Shown: piece after piece, positions 8,186 to 17,806 of the stretch
Layout: each line of letters opens with the position of its first letter
Position numbering within the stretch: the stretch's first letter is position 1
NCBI RefSeq assembly: GCF_001543175.1
Contig: NZ_CP014161.1
Span: forward strand, 186,001 to 250,000
From: Aerococcus urinae
GTDB taxonomy: Bacteria; Bacillota; Bacilli; Lactobacillales; Aerococcaceae
Length of the DNA stretch: 64,000 nt
Reading direction: 5' to 3'
Notes under the pieces: generated by a model
What the model was told of the DNA's origin: nothing
The model's database searches: none
The model's input: the letters and a program-made list of their open reading frames with translations, nothing else
Made by a program: the position numbers and the translations under genes

Positions 8186-10135
8186 CTATTGGTTAAAATT
8201 TTCCAACTGACTTTGCACAAGTTCCCATTCCTTAAAGAGCTCTTCCTGTTGGGCTTGTGTGTCTTTAAGAGATTGGTCGAGTTGGTTTAATTCATAGTAA
8301 TTTTGTAAAATATCAGGATCAGTCATTTTTTCCTGGATCTCTGCTATTTCTTCATCTAAGCCTTCAATACTTGCTTCAATTTTTTTGCTTTGTCGTTGGA
8401 GTTTTCTTTCTTCCTTTTGGCGTTCCTTACGATTTTGATAGGCTTGGGCGGACTGGCTGGGTGCTGACTTTTCTTCAGTAAGACTGGCTTGATTTTCTTT
8501 GTTTTCTTCTTCTAGCCGCGCTTCCTGCTCGGCTTTTTTATTGAGATAATAATCATAATCGCCCAGGTAGAGGGTGGAACCCTCTGGACTGATTTCAAGC
8601 ACTTGGGTAGCAATCCGATTAATAAAGTAGCGGTCGTGGCTAACAAAGAGCAAGGTTCCATCATAGGCAATCAGGGCATTTTCGAGAATTTCCTTAGAAT
8701 CAATATCCAAGTGGTTGGTCGGTTCGTCAAGGACTAAGAAATTATCATGGTTAAAGGAGAGTTTGGCTAGGGCAAGCCGGGCCTTCTCTCCTCCGCTCAA
8801 CATAGCTACCGATTTTTCCACGTCTTGTCCGGAAAAGAGGAAAGACCCCAGGATGGTACGAATGTTTTCCTCGTTAATGGTCGGATGGTCATCCCAAAGT
8901 TCGTGGAGGACATCCTTATTGCTGTGGAGTTTGGCTAATTCTTGGTCATAGTAGCCAATGGTCACATTTGCCCCATAGTGAATTTCCCCTTTGATGGCGG
9001 GAATTTCTTGGATAATGGTTTTTAAGAGGGTAGATTTACCCACGCCGTTGGGTCCCACCACTGCAATAGCTTGTTGCTTTCTAATATCCATCTCAATCGG
9101 ATAGGAAAGTAAGTGATCATCGTAACCAATGCCTAAGTGGTCGGCGGTAAGGACCACGTTACCACTGGCTTTGTCCGTTAGAAATTGAATATGGGGACTT
9201 TTTTCGTCCTGTTTAGGCTTTTCAATTTTGGGCATCTTTTCGAGTTGCTTACGCCGACTCTGGGCCATCTTGGTGGTCGAAGCTCGGACCAGGTTACGCG
9301 CTACATAGTCTTCTAACTTGGCAATTTTCTTTTGTTGCTTATCATAGGCCTTTTGCCAGCTTTCGAGGCGAACAGCCTTTTCTTTGAGGTAGAAGGAATA
9401 ATTCCCCTTATAATATTCCATACTGTGTCCGGTCATTTCATAGGTCTCGTTGGTGACATGGTCTAGGAAATAACGGTCGTGGCTAACAATTAATAGGGCT
9501 CCAGGATAAGAAGGCAAGTAGTCTTCAAGCCATGTCAGGGTTTCAATGTCTAAGTGGTTGGTGGGTTCGTCGAGGATAAGAATATCGCGTTTTTCGAGGA
9601 GGACCTTGGCCAGGGCTAGCCGAGTCCGTTGACCACCAGATAATTGGTTGATGGGTTTGTCGTAATCTGACTCAGGAAATTGAAAGCCGTGGAGGACCAT
9701 GCGAATCTCGGAATCATACCCATAGGCATTACTTTGGTTGACTTCTTCTTGTAATTGGTCATAGCGTTTGAGGGCCTCTTGGTAGGATGCTTCATCATGG
9801 GCATCGGCCAAGTCTTGAGCGGCTTGCTCAGCATGGTGGATGAGGGCGATGGATTCTTTAAAAACCGACCGCATTTCTTCATAAATTGTCCGTTGACTGT
9901 TTTCAATGGCGGCATGTTGGTCCATGTAGGCAATGGTCTTGCCCTTGGCCCGGGTGACTTGCCCTTGGTCAGGTTCTTCAATGCCCGCTAACATTTTAAG
10001 TAGGGTGGATTTACCGGTACCGTTTCGCCCGACTAAGGCAGTACGACTATTATCTTGGATGGTCATTTGGACATCTTGGAAAAGAATATCGGAGCCAAAA
10101 CGTCGCATGAGTTTTGATCCTTGTAGTACAATCAT
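8186..10135 (-). CDS. ABC-F family ATPase, YdiF-like
   Basis: A soluble protein of 649 aa with two ATP-binding cassettes and no membrane segments. Walker A motifs are LVGRNGTGKSTLLKML and VVGPNGVGKSTLLKTI. Signatures are NQLSGGQRTRLALAKVL and AMLSGGEKARLALAKL. Walker B regions read LILDEPTNHLDIETL and LVLDEPTNHLDIDSK. A charged interdomain linker follows cassette 1, and a long C-terminal coiled coil (about 555-645) resembles YdiF of B. subtilis. ABC-F proteins act on the ribosome in translation or antibiotic protection; which role applies here is not clear. I chose ATG at 10135 because AGGAGG lies 8 nt before it, rather than the GTG 13 codons upstream. It is transcribed divergently from rex. 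Confidence 0.9.
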   Translation of the reverse strand: MIVLQGSKLMRRFGSDILFQDVQMTIQDNSRTALVGRNGTGKSTLLKMLAGIEEPDQGQVTRAKGKTIAYMDQHAAIENSQRTIYEEMRSVFKESIALIHHAEQAAQDLADAHDEASYQEALKRYDQLQEEVNQSNAYGYDSEIRMVLHGFQFPESDYDKPINQLSGGQRTRLALAKVLLEKRDILILDEPTNHLDIETLTWLEDYLPSYPGALLIVSHDRYFLDHVTNETYEMTGHSMEYYKGNYSFYLKEKAVRLESWQKAYDKQQKKIAKLEDYVARNLVRASTTKMAQSRRKQLEKMPKIEKPKQDEKSPHIQFLTDKASGNVVLTADHLGIGYDDHLLSYPIEMDIRKQQAIAVVGPNGVGKSTLLKTIIQEIPAIKGEIHYGANVTIGYYDQELAKLHSNKDVLHELWDDHPTINEENIRTILGSFLFSGQDVEKSVAMLSGGEKARLALAKLSFNHDNFLVLDEPTNHLDIDSKEILENALIAYDGTLLFVSHDRYFINRIATQVLEISPEGSTLYLGDYDYYLNKKAEQEARLEEENKENQASLTEEKSAPSQSAQAYQNRKERQKEERKLQRQSKKIEASIEGLDEEIAEIQEKMTDPDILQNYYELNQLDQSLKDTQAQQEELFKEWELVQSQLENFNQ

Positions 10136-10208
10136 TGGATCCTTTCCTCCTAAATCGTTTATTATTGTCTTCACTAGTGTATCATATTTTATCGGCAGAT
10201 ATTTTTTG

Positions 10209-10304
10209 ACTTTGTGAACTTTCCCTTAGAAAAGGTCGGGGTTATTCACAAAGTTTTAAAATTAATAAAAATTAGCCGAAAAGATTTATGTGATTTTTCA
10301 CAAA
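10209..10304. promoter_or_regulatory. Possible Rex operators between the ABC-F gene and rex
   Basis: Several copies of the Rex half-site lie here: ACTTTGTGAA (10209-10218), TTCACAAAGT (10245-10254), and a closer pair, TGTGA-4-TCACA, at 10289-10302. The canonical Rex site in Gram-positives is TTGTGAA-4-TTCACAA, that is TGTGA and TCACA six bases apart, so the spacing here is two short. The half-sites at 10209 and 10245 form a perfect 10-bp inverted repeat 26 nt apart. Autoregulation of rex is common, which makes the assignment reasonable but not proven. Confidence 0.45.
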
Positions 10305-10369
10305 GTTCTTTTCATTTTATGATTTAGGTGATAAAATGTATTTGATATCTTGTGAAAAGGAGTGGAAAC

Positions 10370-11023
10370 ATGAAGGAAATTCCACGTGCAACGGCTAGGC
10401 GGTTACCGCTTTATTACCGTTACTTGCATAATTTTAAGAACATGGGTAAGACACGGATTTCTTCCAGTGAACTCAGTGACGCGATCAAAGTGGATAGTGC
10501 CACTATTCGTCGGGATTTCTCACATTTTGGTGCCCTAGGGAAGCGTGGTTATGGTTATGATGTTGAAGCTCTATTGGACTTCTTTAGTCGCCAACTCTAC
10601 CAAGACCGCCTCACCACAGTGGCTTTAATCGGGGTCGGTAATTTAGGGAACGCCTTATTAAATTATAACTTTAAACGAACCAATAATATCCGGATTGGGG
10701 CGGCCTTTGATATTAATCCTGAGATTGTAGGAACCGTCCATAGTGGGGTACCGGTTTACCCAATGAGTGAATTAAAGGAACGGATTCAAGAAATGGAAAT
10801 TCTGATTGCTATTATGACTGTTCCGGAAAAAGTCGCCCAAGATACCGTGAGTGAATTAGGTGAAGCCGGTATACAAGGCATCTTGAACTTTACTCCGGTG
10901 GTTTTAGATGTTCCTGAAGATATTCATGTCCAAAACGTCGATTTAGCCAATGAGCTGCAAACCCTGATTTACTATATCGGTAATCGCAATGGTAACAATA
11001 AAAAGAAAAATTCGTCGAACTAG
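10370..11023 (+). CDS. rex: Redox-sensing transcriptional repressor Rex
   Basis: Rex senses the NADH/NAD+ ratio and represses fermentation and anaerobic respiration genes. The 217-aa protein has an N-terminal winged helix ([20 protein letters not shown], then [20 protein letters not shown] and [17 protein letters not shown]) and a Rossmann domain with the NAD loop [15 protein letters not shown]. The C-terminal domain-swap helix is [20 protein letters not shown] at 10370 is chosen because AAAAGGAG lies 7 nt before it; an in-frame GTG six codons earlier overlaps that site. The gene is monocistronic, with possible Rex sites upstream and terminators downstream. Confidence 0.95.
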   Translation: MKEIPRATARRLPLYYRYLHNFKNMGKTRISSSELSDAIKVDSATIRRDFSHFGALGKRGYGYDVEALLDFFSRQLYQDRLTTVALIGVGNLGNALLNYNFKRTNNIRIGAAFDINPEIVGTVHSGVPVYPMSELKERIQEMEILIAIMTVPEKVAQDTVSELGEAGIQGILNFTPVVLDVPEDIHVQNVDLANELQTLIYYIGNRNGNNKKKNSSN

Positions 11024-11104
11024 CAAAAGTTAGCAGGACCTAACTTGAAGATTAGGTCTAACTTTTGTCAGTGATAAAGTCCTCTTAATTGAGGGCTTTT
11101 TTTC
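11024..11104 (+). terminator. Two consecutive hairpins after rex
   Basis: The first hairpin pairs CAAAAGTTAG (11024-11033) with CTAACTTTTG, enclosing a second pair ACCTAA/TTAGGT. The second (11076-11104) pairs AAAGTCCTC with GAGGGCTTT and runs into a T tract, and is the likely terminator. Beyond it, up to the groESL promoter, I see only AT-rich sequence. Confidence 0.7.
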
Positions 11105-11246
11105 TTGTCATCAATAGTAAAAATCAAAGAATAAAGAGTTTAATCTAACTCAATTTCCTAACTTTAATGTCATATACTTTTTAAATGATATTTTATACTT
11201 TTAAAGTGATAAAAAGAAAAAAGGTCAAAAAAAGTCAACGAATTAC

Positions 11247-11314
11247 TTGATTTATATCTGGAAATGTTTTACTATAAATAGTGTAAGTTAGCAGTCGGAG
11301 ATGATGAGTGCTAA
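11247..11314 (+). promoter_or_regulatory. groESL promoter with CIRCE operator
   Basis: The CIRCE element lies at 11288-11314: TTAGCAGTC, nine bases, GAGTGCTAA. It departs from the consensus TTAGCACTC-N9-GAGTGCTAA at one base in the left arm. HrcA binds this element and represses groESL until heat shock. A promoter with -35 TTGATT (11247-11252) and -10 TACTAT (11270-11275), 17 nt apart, ends just before it, so the operator covers the transcription start. Confidence 0.9.
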
Positions 11315-11380
11315 CAAATCATTAAAAGTGTTATTAATTAGGTTATTAATTAGTATGTTAAATTTGGAGGGATATTTTAA

Positions 11381-11650
11381 ATGTTAAAGCCGTTAAATGA
11401 ACGTGTGATTATTCAAGTCCAAGAAGAGGAAGAAAAAACTGCTTCTGGCATCGTTTTACCATCTGCTGCTAAAGAAAAACCTCAAGTAGGTCAAGTGGTA
11501 GCTGTTGCTGATGCTACTGATGACTACACCCCTCAAGTTAAAGTGGGCGACCAAGTTATTTTTGAAAAATATGCAGTAAGCGAAATCCGCTATGAAGGGG
11601 AAGATTACCTCATCATTAAAGAAAAAGATTTAACTGCTGTAGTTGAATAA
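11381..11650 (+). CDS. groES: Co-chaperonin GroES
   Basis: The heptameric lid of the GroEL folding chamber. The 89-aa protein starts [20 protein letters not shown], with the mobile loop [20 protein letters not shown] that contacts GroEL and the end [14 protein letters not shown]. It is slightly shorter than the usual 94-97 aa; the central roof region ([18 protein letters not shown]) is compact. GGAGGG lies upstream of the ATG. It is the first gene of the CIRCE-controlled operon. Confidence 0.97.
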   Translation: MLKPLNERVIIQVQEEEEKTASGIVLPSAAKEKPQVGQVVAVADATDDYTPQVKVGDQVIFEKYAVSEIRYEGEDYLIIKEKDLTAVVE

Positions 11651-11720
11651 TCATTGACTGAACTTCGACAATCAACATAAAAAATAATTGAATTCTCGAT
11701 CATGCTTAGATTTAGAATAG

Positions 11721-13361
<1,641 letters not shown>

Positions 13362-13389
13362 TAAAAATGCTGAATAGAATAAAGACTTT

Positions 13390-13422
13390 AAAGAGCTTGG
13401 GTTGTCCCAAGCTCTTTTTATT
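13390..13422 (+). terminator. groESL terminator
   Basis: AAAGAGCTTGGG and CCCAAGCTCTTT form a 12-bp stem around TTGT, followed by a T run. Confidence 0.9.
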
Positions 13423-13423
13423 A

Positions 13424-13475
13424 AAAAAGTAAGCTCAGCAAGGGAAAATTTCCTTAGTCAGAGCTTACTTTTTCT
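13424..13475 (-). terminator. purA terminator
   Basis: AAAAAGTAAGCTC (13424-13436) pairs with GAGCTTACTTTTT (13461-13473). On the minus strand it directly follows the purA stop codon and ends in T residues. Confidence 0.8.
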
Positions 13476-13487
13476 CTTTATACTTCT

Positions 13488-14774
13488 TTACCAAATATTA
13501 TCTAAGATTAAGGTTTGAGTCCGATCAGGCCCAACGGATACCGTGGCAATAGGAGCCCCCACGATTTCACTGATGCGACGAACATAGGTCTTAGCATTTT
13601 CAGGGAGTTGGTCAAAGTCTTGGCAGCCAGTAATGTCTTCTTCCCAGCCAGGTAAACTTTCATAGATGGGTTGGCATTGAGCCAGGTAGCGCAAGTTAGC
13701 GGGGTAGGATTTGGATACTTGGCCATTAGGTGTTTGGTAACCCACACAGACCTTGATTTCATCCAGGCCAGTTAAGACGTCTAAACAGTTCAAGGAAAGC
13801 TTGGTTAAACCAGAAACCCGGCGAGCATGGGCAGTCACTACCCCGTCGAACCAACCTACCCGGCGGGGGCGTCCAGTAGTGGTACCATATTCATGGCCAA
13901 CTTCACGGATGCGGTCCCCAATAGCATCATGCAATTCAGTTGGGAAGGGACCGTCACCTACCCGAGAGGTATAGGCCTTCATCACTCCGATAACCGTATT
14001 GATTTTGCTTGGGCCAATCCCACAACCGACTGTAGCACCACCGGCAATGGGGTTAGAGGAAGTTACGAAGGGATAGGTCCCGTGATCAATATCCAGTAAG
14101 ACCCCTTGAGCCCCTTCAAAAAGAATATTTTTCCCTTGGTCATAGACGTCATTCATCAATAATGAAGTATCCGTGACATATTTTTTCAATTCTTGGCCAT
14201 ATGCCAGATATTCTTGGTAGATGGTGTCGTAGTCTAATGGTTCTTGGTCATATACCTTGGTTAGGAGTTCGTTCTTGACTTGAATTTGTACAGATAACCT
14301 TTCCGCGAAAGTTTCAGGGTCAATGAGGTCAGCCATCCGGATGCCATTACGGGCAATCTTATCCATATAGGCAGGGCCAATCCCCTTTTGGGTAGTACCG
14401 ATCTTATTGTCGCCTTTACGTTCTTCATCCAAGCGGTCGATCAGTTGATGGTAGGGCAAGATCACTTGGGCCCGTTCAGAGATGCGGAGGTTTTCACAAG
14501 AGATTCCTGCTTGGCGCAAATAGGCCAATTCTTCAAGTAAAGATTTAGGGTTAACAACCACGCCATTTCCGATCACACTCAGCTTATCTTCTGAAAAAAT
14601 TCCTGAGGGAACGAGGTGGAGCTTAAAAGTTTGCTGGTTGAATTGGATAGTGTGGCCAGCATTATCTCCGCCTTGGTAACGGGCAATAATATCGGCTTGG
14701 CTACTGAGGTAATCGGTGATTTTCCCTTTCCCTTCGTCGCCCCATTGAGTACCTACAACAACAACTGATGGCAT
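13488..14774 (-). CDS. purA: Adenylosuccinate synthetase
   Basis: First committed step from IMP to AMP: GTP-dependent joining of IMP and aspartate. The 428-aa protein starts [20 protein letters not shown], which holds the catalytic Asp and the P-loop. It also shows DNAGHTIQF, the IMP loop [11 protein letters not shown] and [14 protein letters not shown]. The start has AAGGAGA about 6 nt upstream. It is transcribed away from purB, the next enzyme of the same branch, across the cluster of palindromic repeats. A T-rich stretch at about 14876-14936 (TTTTTTTAGG and CCTAAAAAAA) may form a further hairpin upstream of purA. Confidence 0.97.
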   Translation of the reverse strand: MPSVVVVGTQWGDEGKGKITDYLSSQADIIARYQGGDNAGHTIQFNQQTFKLHLVPSGIFSEDKLSVIGNGVVVNPKSLLEELAYLRQAGISCENLRISERAQVILPYHQLIDRLDEERKGDNKIGTTQKGIGPAYMDKIARNGIRMADLIDPETFAERLSVQIQVKNELLTKVYDQEPLDYDTIYQEYLAYGQELKKYVTDTSLLMNDVYDQGKNILFEGAQGVLLDIDHGTYPFVTSSNPIAGGATVGCGIGPSKINTVIGVMKAYTSRVGDGPFPTELHDAIGDRIREVGHEYGTTTGRPRRVGWFDGVVTAHARRVSGLTKLSLNCLDVLTGLDEIKVCVGYQTPNGQVSKSYPANLRYLAQCQPIYESLPGWEEDITGCQDFDQLPENAKTYVRRISEIVGAPIATVSVGPDRTQTLILDNIW

Positions 14775-14956
14775 ATGACTTCTCCTTTATCTATTCGATC
14801 TTAATAATGTCTTCATCATGTTAGCTTGTGGCTTAACACCCAAAATATTATACCGCAATTTTTTTTGAAGAAAACCTTTTTTTAGGCCATGACCTTTTTA
14901 ATCATAAAAAAAGTCCTTGCCTGCCCTAAAAAAATAGCATACATTTATAAAGTACA

Positions 14957-15116
14957 GAGTGCGACGGATGCACCAAAGATCGATAGAGCTACGCATACTA
15001 TATCTGTAACTCGCTACGCTTCGAACAGCTATAGCAACTGGAGCTAAAGAGCAAAAATTCTTGAAAAGAATTTCTTGCACTTTAGTGAAGTGGAGATCGA
15101 TCTGCATCTGGAGCAC
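14957..15116 (+). repeat. Large palindromic repeat, copy E1
   Basis: Outer motifs are GAGTGCGAC at the left and TGGAGCAC at the right, with GTGC/GCAC pairing. Inside, GGATGCA (14966) pairs with TGCATC (15103), then after the bulge CCAAA the arm GATCGAT (14978) pairs with ATCGATC (15096). The interior holds two more hairpins. One is CTATATCTGT with ACAGCTATAG, inside a 56-bp module at 14988-15043 that recurs at 50239-50294 with one difference. The other is CTAAAGAGCAA with TTGCACTTTAG closing on AATTCTT/AAGAATT. Stem sequences differ from copy E2 but pairing is kept. No protein is supported here. Confidence 0.8.
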
Positions 15117-15127
15117 GTTTTTACAGA

Positions 15128-15239
15128 GTGCGACAAGCGCACTAAAGAGCAAGACCATTGGAAGAAAAAGGCGTAAAAATTCTCAGAGAGAATTTGTCGC
15201 CATTTTCTGAAATGGACGCTTGCTCTGCGCTTGGAGCAT
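15128..15239 (+). repeat. Large palindromic repeat, copy E2
   Basis: A nearly continuous hairpin of about 112 nt. From outside in: GTGC/GCAT, the internal loop GAC/GGA, AAGCGCA (15135) with TGCGCTT (15226), bulge CTAAA, GAGCAAG (15147) with CTTGCTC (15219), CCATT with AATGG, AGAAAA with TTTTCT, GGCG with CGCC, and AAATTCTC with GAGAATTT around the loop AGA. The outer motifs and the bulge are shared with E1 while the stems are different and self-complementary. Confidence 0.85.
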
Positions 15240-15246
15240 GTTTGGT

Positions 15247-15364
15247 AAGGATGTGAGGAAGGATCAGGGAGGGAGATTCCTTGGAGGAAAAGATGATAAG
15301 ATCAGCTTGCTGATCGTTCAACTTTTCTGAAAGGACATCCCCTCACCCTTCCGAACTCAACTAA
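15247..15364 (+). repeat. Palindromic repeat, copy E3 (118 bp, twin of the copy at 50088)
   Basis: Begins AAGGATGTGAGGAAGGATC and ends CCGAACTCAACTAA. It contains the perfect hairpin GATCAGC-TT-GCTGATC inside a longer stem that includes GAAAAG/CTTTTC, and a TTCC/GGAA palindrome. Compared base by base with 50088-50205 it differs only at two neighbouring positions (CA against AC). This end motif also bounds the element at 50206. Confidence 0.9.
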
Positions 15365-15366
15365 CA

Positions 15367-15399
15367 GAGTGCGATAAAGAGCAAGACAGTCTAACTGTC
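15367..15399 (+). repeat. Short repeat copy E4, abutting the purB ribosome-binding site
   Basis: Starts with the same GAGTGCGA motif, keeps TAAAGAGCAAG, and collapses to one small hairpin, GACAGT-CTA-ACTGTC (15385-15399). The purB ribosome-binding site AAAAGGAG follows after two bases, so a hairpin in the purB leader RNA would lie right beside it. Confidence 0.65.
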
Positions 15400-15418
15400 A
15401 GAAAAGGAGTCAAAGCTG

Positions 15419-16714
15419 ATGATTAATCGCTATACCCGTAAAGAAATGAGACAATTGTGGTCGGATGAGAACAAATATCAATCGTGGTTGGAAGTTGAAA
15501 TTTTAGCTGTTGAAGCTTGGGCTGAATTAGGGGAGATTCCTAAAGAAGATGCCCAGGCTATTCGTCAAAAGGCCAGCTTTGATGTCGACCGTATTTTAGC
15601 CATTGAAGCTGAAACCAAGCATGATGTGGTGGCTTTTACCCGCTGTGTCTCAGAGTCTTTGGGTGAAGAGAAGAAATGGGTTCATTATGGGCTAACTTCT
15701 ACTGATGTAGTGGATACGGCCTATGGCTACCAATTAAAGCAAGTCAATGACCTCCTCCGCCAAGACTTAGATGATTTCTTAGCGATTCTTAAAAAACAAG
15801 CTCTCAAATATAAAAATACCCTCTGCATGGGACGGACTCATGGGGTCCATGCTGAGCCAACAACTTTTGGTTTAAAAGTGGCCCGTTGGTATAGTGAATT
15901 TAAGCGTCATCGTGAGCGTTTTGAACATGCGGCTAAGGGCGTCGAAGCGGGAAAAATTTCTGGTGCAGTGGGGACTTTTGCTAATGTTCCCACCCAAGTG
16001 GAAGCCTATGTTTGTGAACATTTAGGGATTCGTGCCCAAGAGATTTCGACCCAGGTCTTGCCACGTGACTTGCATGCAGAATATATTGCAGTCTTAGCCC
16101 TAATTGCAACCGGAGTAGAAAATATGGCGACTGAAATCCGCCACTTACAAAAGTCAGAGGTCAGAGAAGTGGAAGAATACTTTGCTGCCGGACAAAAAGG
16201 TTCTAGCGCCATGCCCCATAAGCGCAACCCCATCGGTAGTGAGAATGTCACTGGGCTGGCCCGGGTGATCCGAGGACATGTAGTGACTGCTATGGAAGAT
16301 GTCAGTCTCTGGCATGAACGGGATATTTCCCATTCTTCAGCCGAGCGGATTATTTTGCCCGATACCACCATCTTAGTGGACTATATCCTTCATCGTTTCG
16401 GTAATATCTTAGCTAATCTGACGATTTTTTCAGAAAACATGAAGCGTAATATGCAGGCCACTCACAATTTGATCTTCTCCCAACGGGTCTTATTAAAATT
16501 AATTGATGCCGGTCTTTCCCGGGAGGCAGCCTATGATTTAGTCCAACCCCTAACCGCTAAGTCTTGGGACCAGGGCCTTGATTTTAAAGCTTTAGTCGAA
16601 AATAATGAAAAGATTCGTCAGTACCTTGACCAAGCAGCTATTGATGATGCCTTTGATCCGGCTTATCACTTGCGCCGAGTGGATGAAATTTATGCGCGTT
16701 TGGGATTAGCTTAG
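15419..16714 (+). CDS. purB: Adenylosuccinate lyase
   Basis: Cleaves SAICAR and adenylosuccinate, releasing fumarate, in purine synthesis. The 431-aa protein starts [20 protein letters not shown]. The fumarase-superfamily signature with the catalytic serine loop is [20 protein letters not shown]. It also shows [15 protein letters not shown] with the active-site His. ATG at 15419 has AAAAGGAG 9 nt upstream. The whole region between purA and purB is filled by repeats E1 to E4, with no clear promoter visible between the last repeat and the gene, so the transcript probably starts within or before the repeats. Confidence 0.97.
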   Translation: MINRYTRKEMRQLWSDENKYQSWLEVEILAVEAWAELGEIPKEDAQAIRQKASFDVDRILAIEAETKHDVVAFTRCVSESLGEEKKWVHYGLTSTDVVDTAYGYQLKQVNDLLRQDLDDFLAILKKQALKYKNTLCMGRTHGVHAEPTTFGLKVARWYSEFKRHRERFEHAAKGVEAGKISGAVGTFANVPTQVEAYVCEHLGIRAQEISTQVLPRDLHAEYIAVLALIATGVENMATEIRHLQKSEVREVEEYFAAGQKGSSAMPHKRNPIGSENVTGLARVIRGHVVTAMEDVSLWHERDISHSSAERIILPDTTILVDYILHRFGNILANLTIFSENMKRNMQATHNLIFSQRVLLKLIDAGLSREAAYDLVQPLTAKSWDQGLDFKALVENNEKIRQYLDQAAIDDAFDPAYHLRRVDEIYARLGLA

Positions 16715-16769
16715 TGGGTTATTTTTAAATGATCTCTTTTCCCTTCTCCAGTTATCCTCTAATATGCTA

Positions 16770-16799
16770 TTGAAAACGTTTACTATTTATAAGCAATAT
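16770..16799 (+). promoter_or_regulatory. cre-like site overlapping the acetamidase gene promoter
   Basis: TGAAAACGTTTACT at 16771-16784 matches the CcpA operator TGNAANCGNNNNCA at all but the last base. It overlaps a -35-like TTGAAA (16770-16775), with CAATAT about 18 nt further as a possible -10. The arrangement matches that at mtlA. CcpA is encoded in this window. Confidence 0.6.
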
Positions 16800-16850
16800 G
16801 AGATGATAGGTTTATATCAAATCTTAAATAGACTTAATGGAGGTAGGCTT

Positions 16851-17753
16851 ATGCATATTACAAAAGATCACTATGTATTCTCTATGGACAAAAACCATGA
16901 ACCCATTGCTAAGGTAGCAAGTGGCCAGCGTTTACAGGTTGATGTCTGGGATTGCTTCAAGGGCAGTGTCCAGGATGAAAAGGACTTAATTTCTGGGATT
17001 GATTTTAATGAAATTAACCCAGCAACTGGTCCAATTTATGTGGAGGGTGCTCAACCAGGCAATGTACTGAAAGTGACCATTCACAGCATTGATTTAGATC
17101 CCCAAGGAGCCATTATGACTTCTCCAGGACTCAATAAATATTTCTCTAAGGAAATTACTGAAGAAGAGACAGCTATTTGTAAGGTCAGTGAAGACCAGAA
17201 GACCTTTGACTATTATGGAGCCACCTTCCCGGTTCATAAAATGATTGGTGTGATCGGGACGGCACCGAAGAACGAAGCGGTAGCTACCGGTTTACCCGAC
17301 TTACATGGCGGAAATATGGATAACAATCAGATTACCGAAGGCTCTGTCGTTTACCTGCCTGTGGAAGTTGAAGGAGCACTTCTGGCTTTAGGTGACATGC
17401 ATGCCGCCATGGGTGATGGCGAGATTTGGGGCAGTGGCGTTGAGATTGGCGGCTCGGTTGACTTAACCGTTGAAGTCCTCGACTCCTTCCCTTGCCCAAC
17501 ACCTTTTGTGGAAACTGACCAAGCCTATTATTCTTATGGGGTCGGCGAAGACTTTGAAACGGCGGTTGTTCAAGCTAATGACCGGATGGCAGAATTTCTC
17601 ATGGCTCAAACCGGCTTATCCTATAATAAGGTCGGCATGTTCATGACCTTTGCCGCTCATTTAGAATCTTGTCAGATTGTTAACCCCAATATTTCCATGC
17701 GCGTTCGGGTCGACAAGGCTAGTTATGAAAAATTAAAAGATGTTAAAGAGTAA
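16851..17753 (+). CDS. Acetamidase/formamidase family protein
   Basis: The 300-aa protein starts MHITKDHYVFSMDKNHEPIA and shows the family blocks NPATGPIYVEGAQPGNVLKV, VYLPVEVEGALLALGDMHAA and MGDGEIWGSGVEIGGSVDLT. Members hydrolyse short amides such as formamide or acetamide to ammonia and the acid. The true substrate in this organism is unknown. ATG at 16851 has GGAGG 8 nt upstream; the frame is open further but without a ribosome-binding site. The gene is alone between terminators, under a cre-like site, which suggests use as a nitrogen or carbon scavenger when preferred sugars are absent. Confidence 0.88.
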   Translation: MHITKDHYVFSMDKNHEPIAKVASGQRLQVDVWDCFKGSVQDEKDLISGIDFNEINPATGPIYVEGAQPGNVLKVTIHSIDLDPQGAIMTSPGLNKYFSKEITEEETAICKVSEDQKTFDYYGATFPVHKMIGVIGTAPKNEAVATGLPDLHGGNMDNNQITEGSVVYLPVEVEGALLALGDMHAAMGDGEIWGSGVEIGGSVDLTVEVLDSFPCPTPFVETDQAYYSYGVGEDFETAVVQANDRMAEFLMAQTGLSYNKVGMFMTFAAHLESCQIVNPNISMRVRVDKASYEKLKDVKE

Positions 17754-17761
17754 GCCTAAGT

Positions 17762-17795
17762 AAAAAAGGAGTTGCAGTGAGCAACTCCTTTTTAA
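17762..17795. terminator. Bidirectional terminator
   Basis: AAAAAGGAGTTGC and GCAACTCCTTTTT form a 13-bp stem around AGTGA between the convergent acetamidase and iadA genes. Confidence 0.9.
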
Positions 17796-17806
17796 TTCGG
17801 CCTTCT

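Noticed and set aside
8715-10217. Several long antisense frames opposite the ABC-F gene
   Set aside because: They mirror a clear ABC-F coding sequence on the other strand; shadows of codon use.
14898-15158. Minus-strand open frame of 86 codons between purA and purB
   Set aside because: It lies in the palindromic repeats E1 and E2, has no ribosome-binding site and no family resemblance.
14957-15399. Considered whether the hairpin repeats are integron attC sites, CRISPR-like arrays or miniature transposons
   Set aside because: No integrase, no attC core motifs, no regular spacers and no clear target duplications were seen; none of these labels can be supported, so the elements are reported only as repeats.
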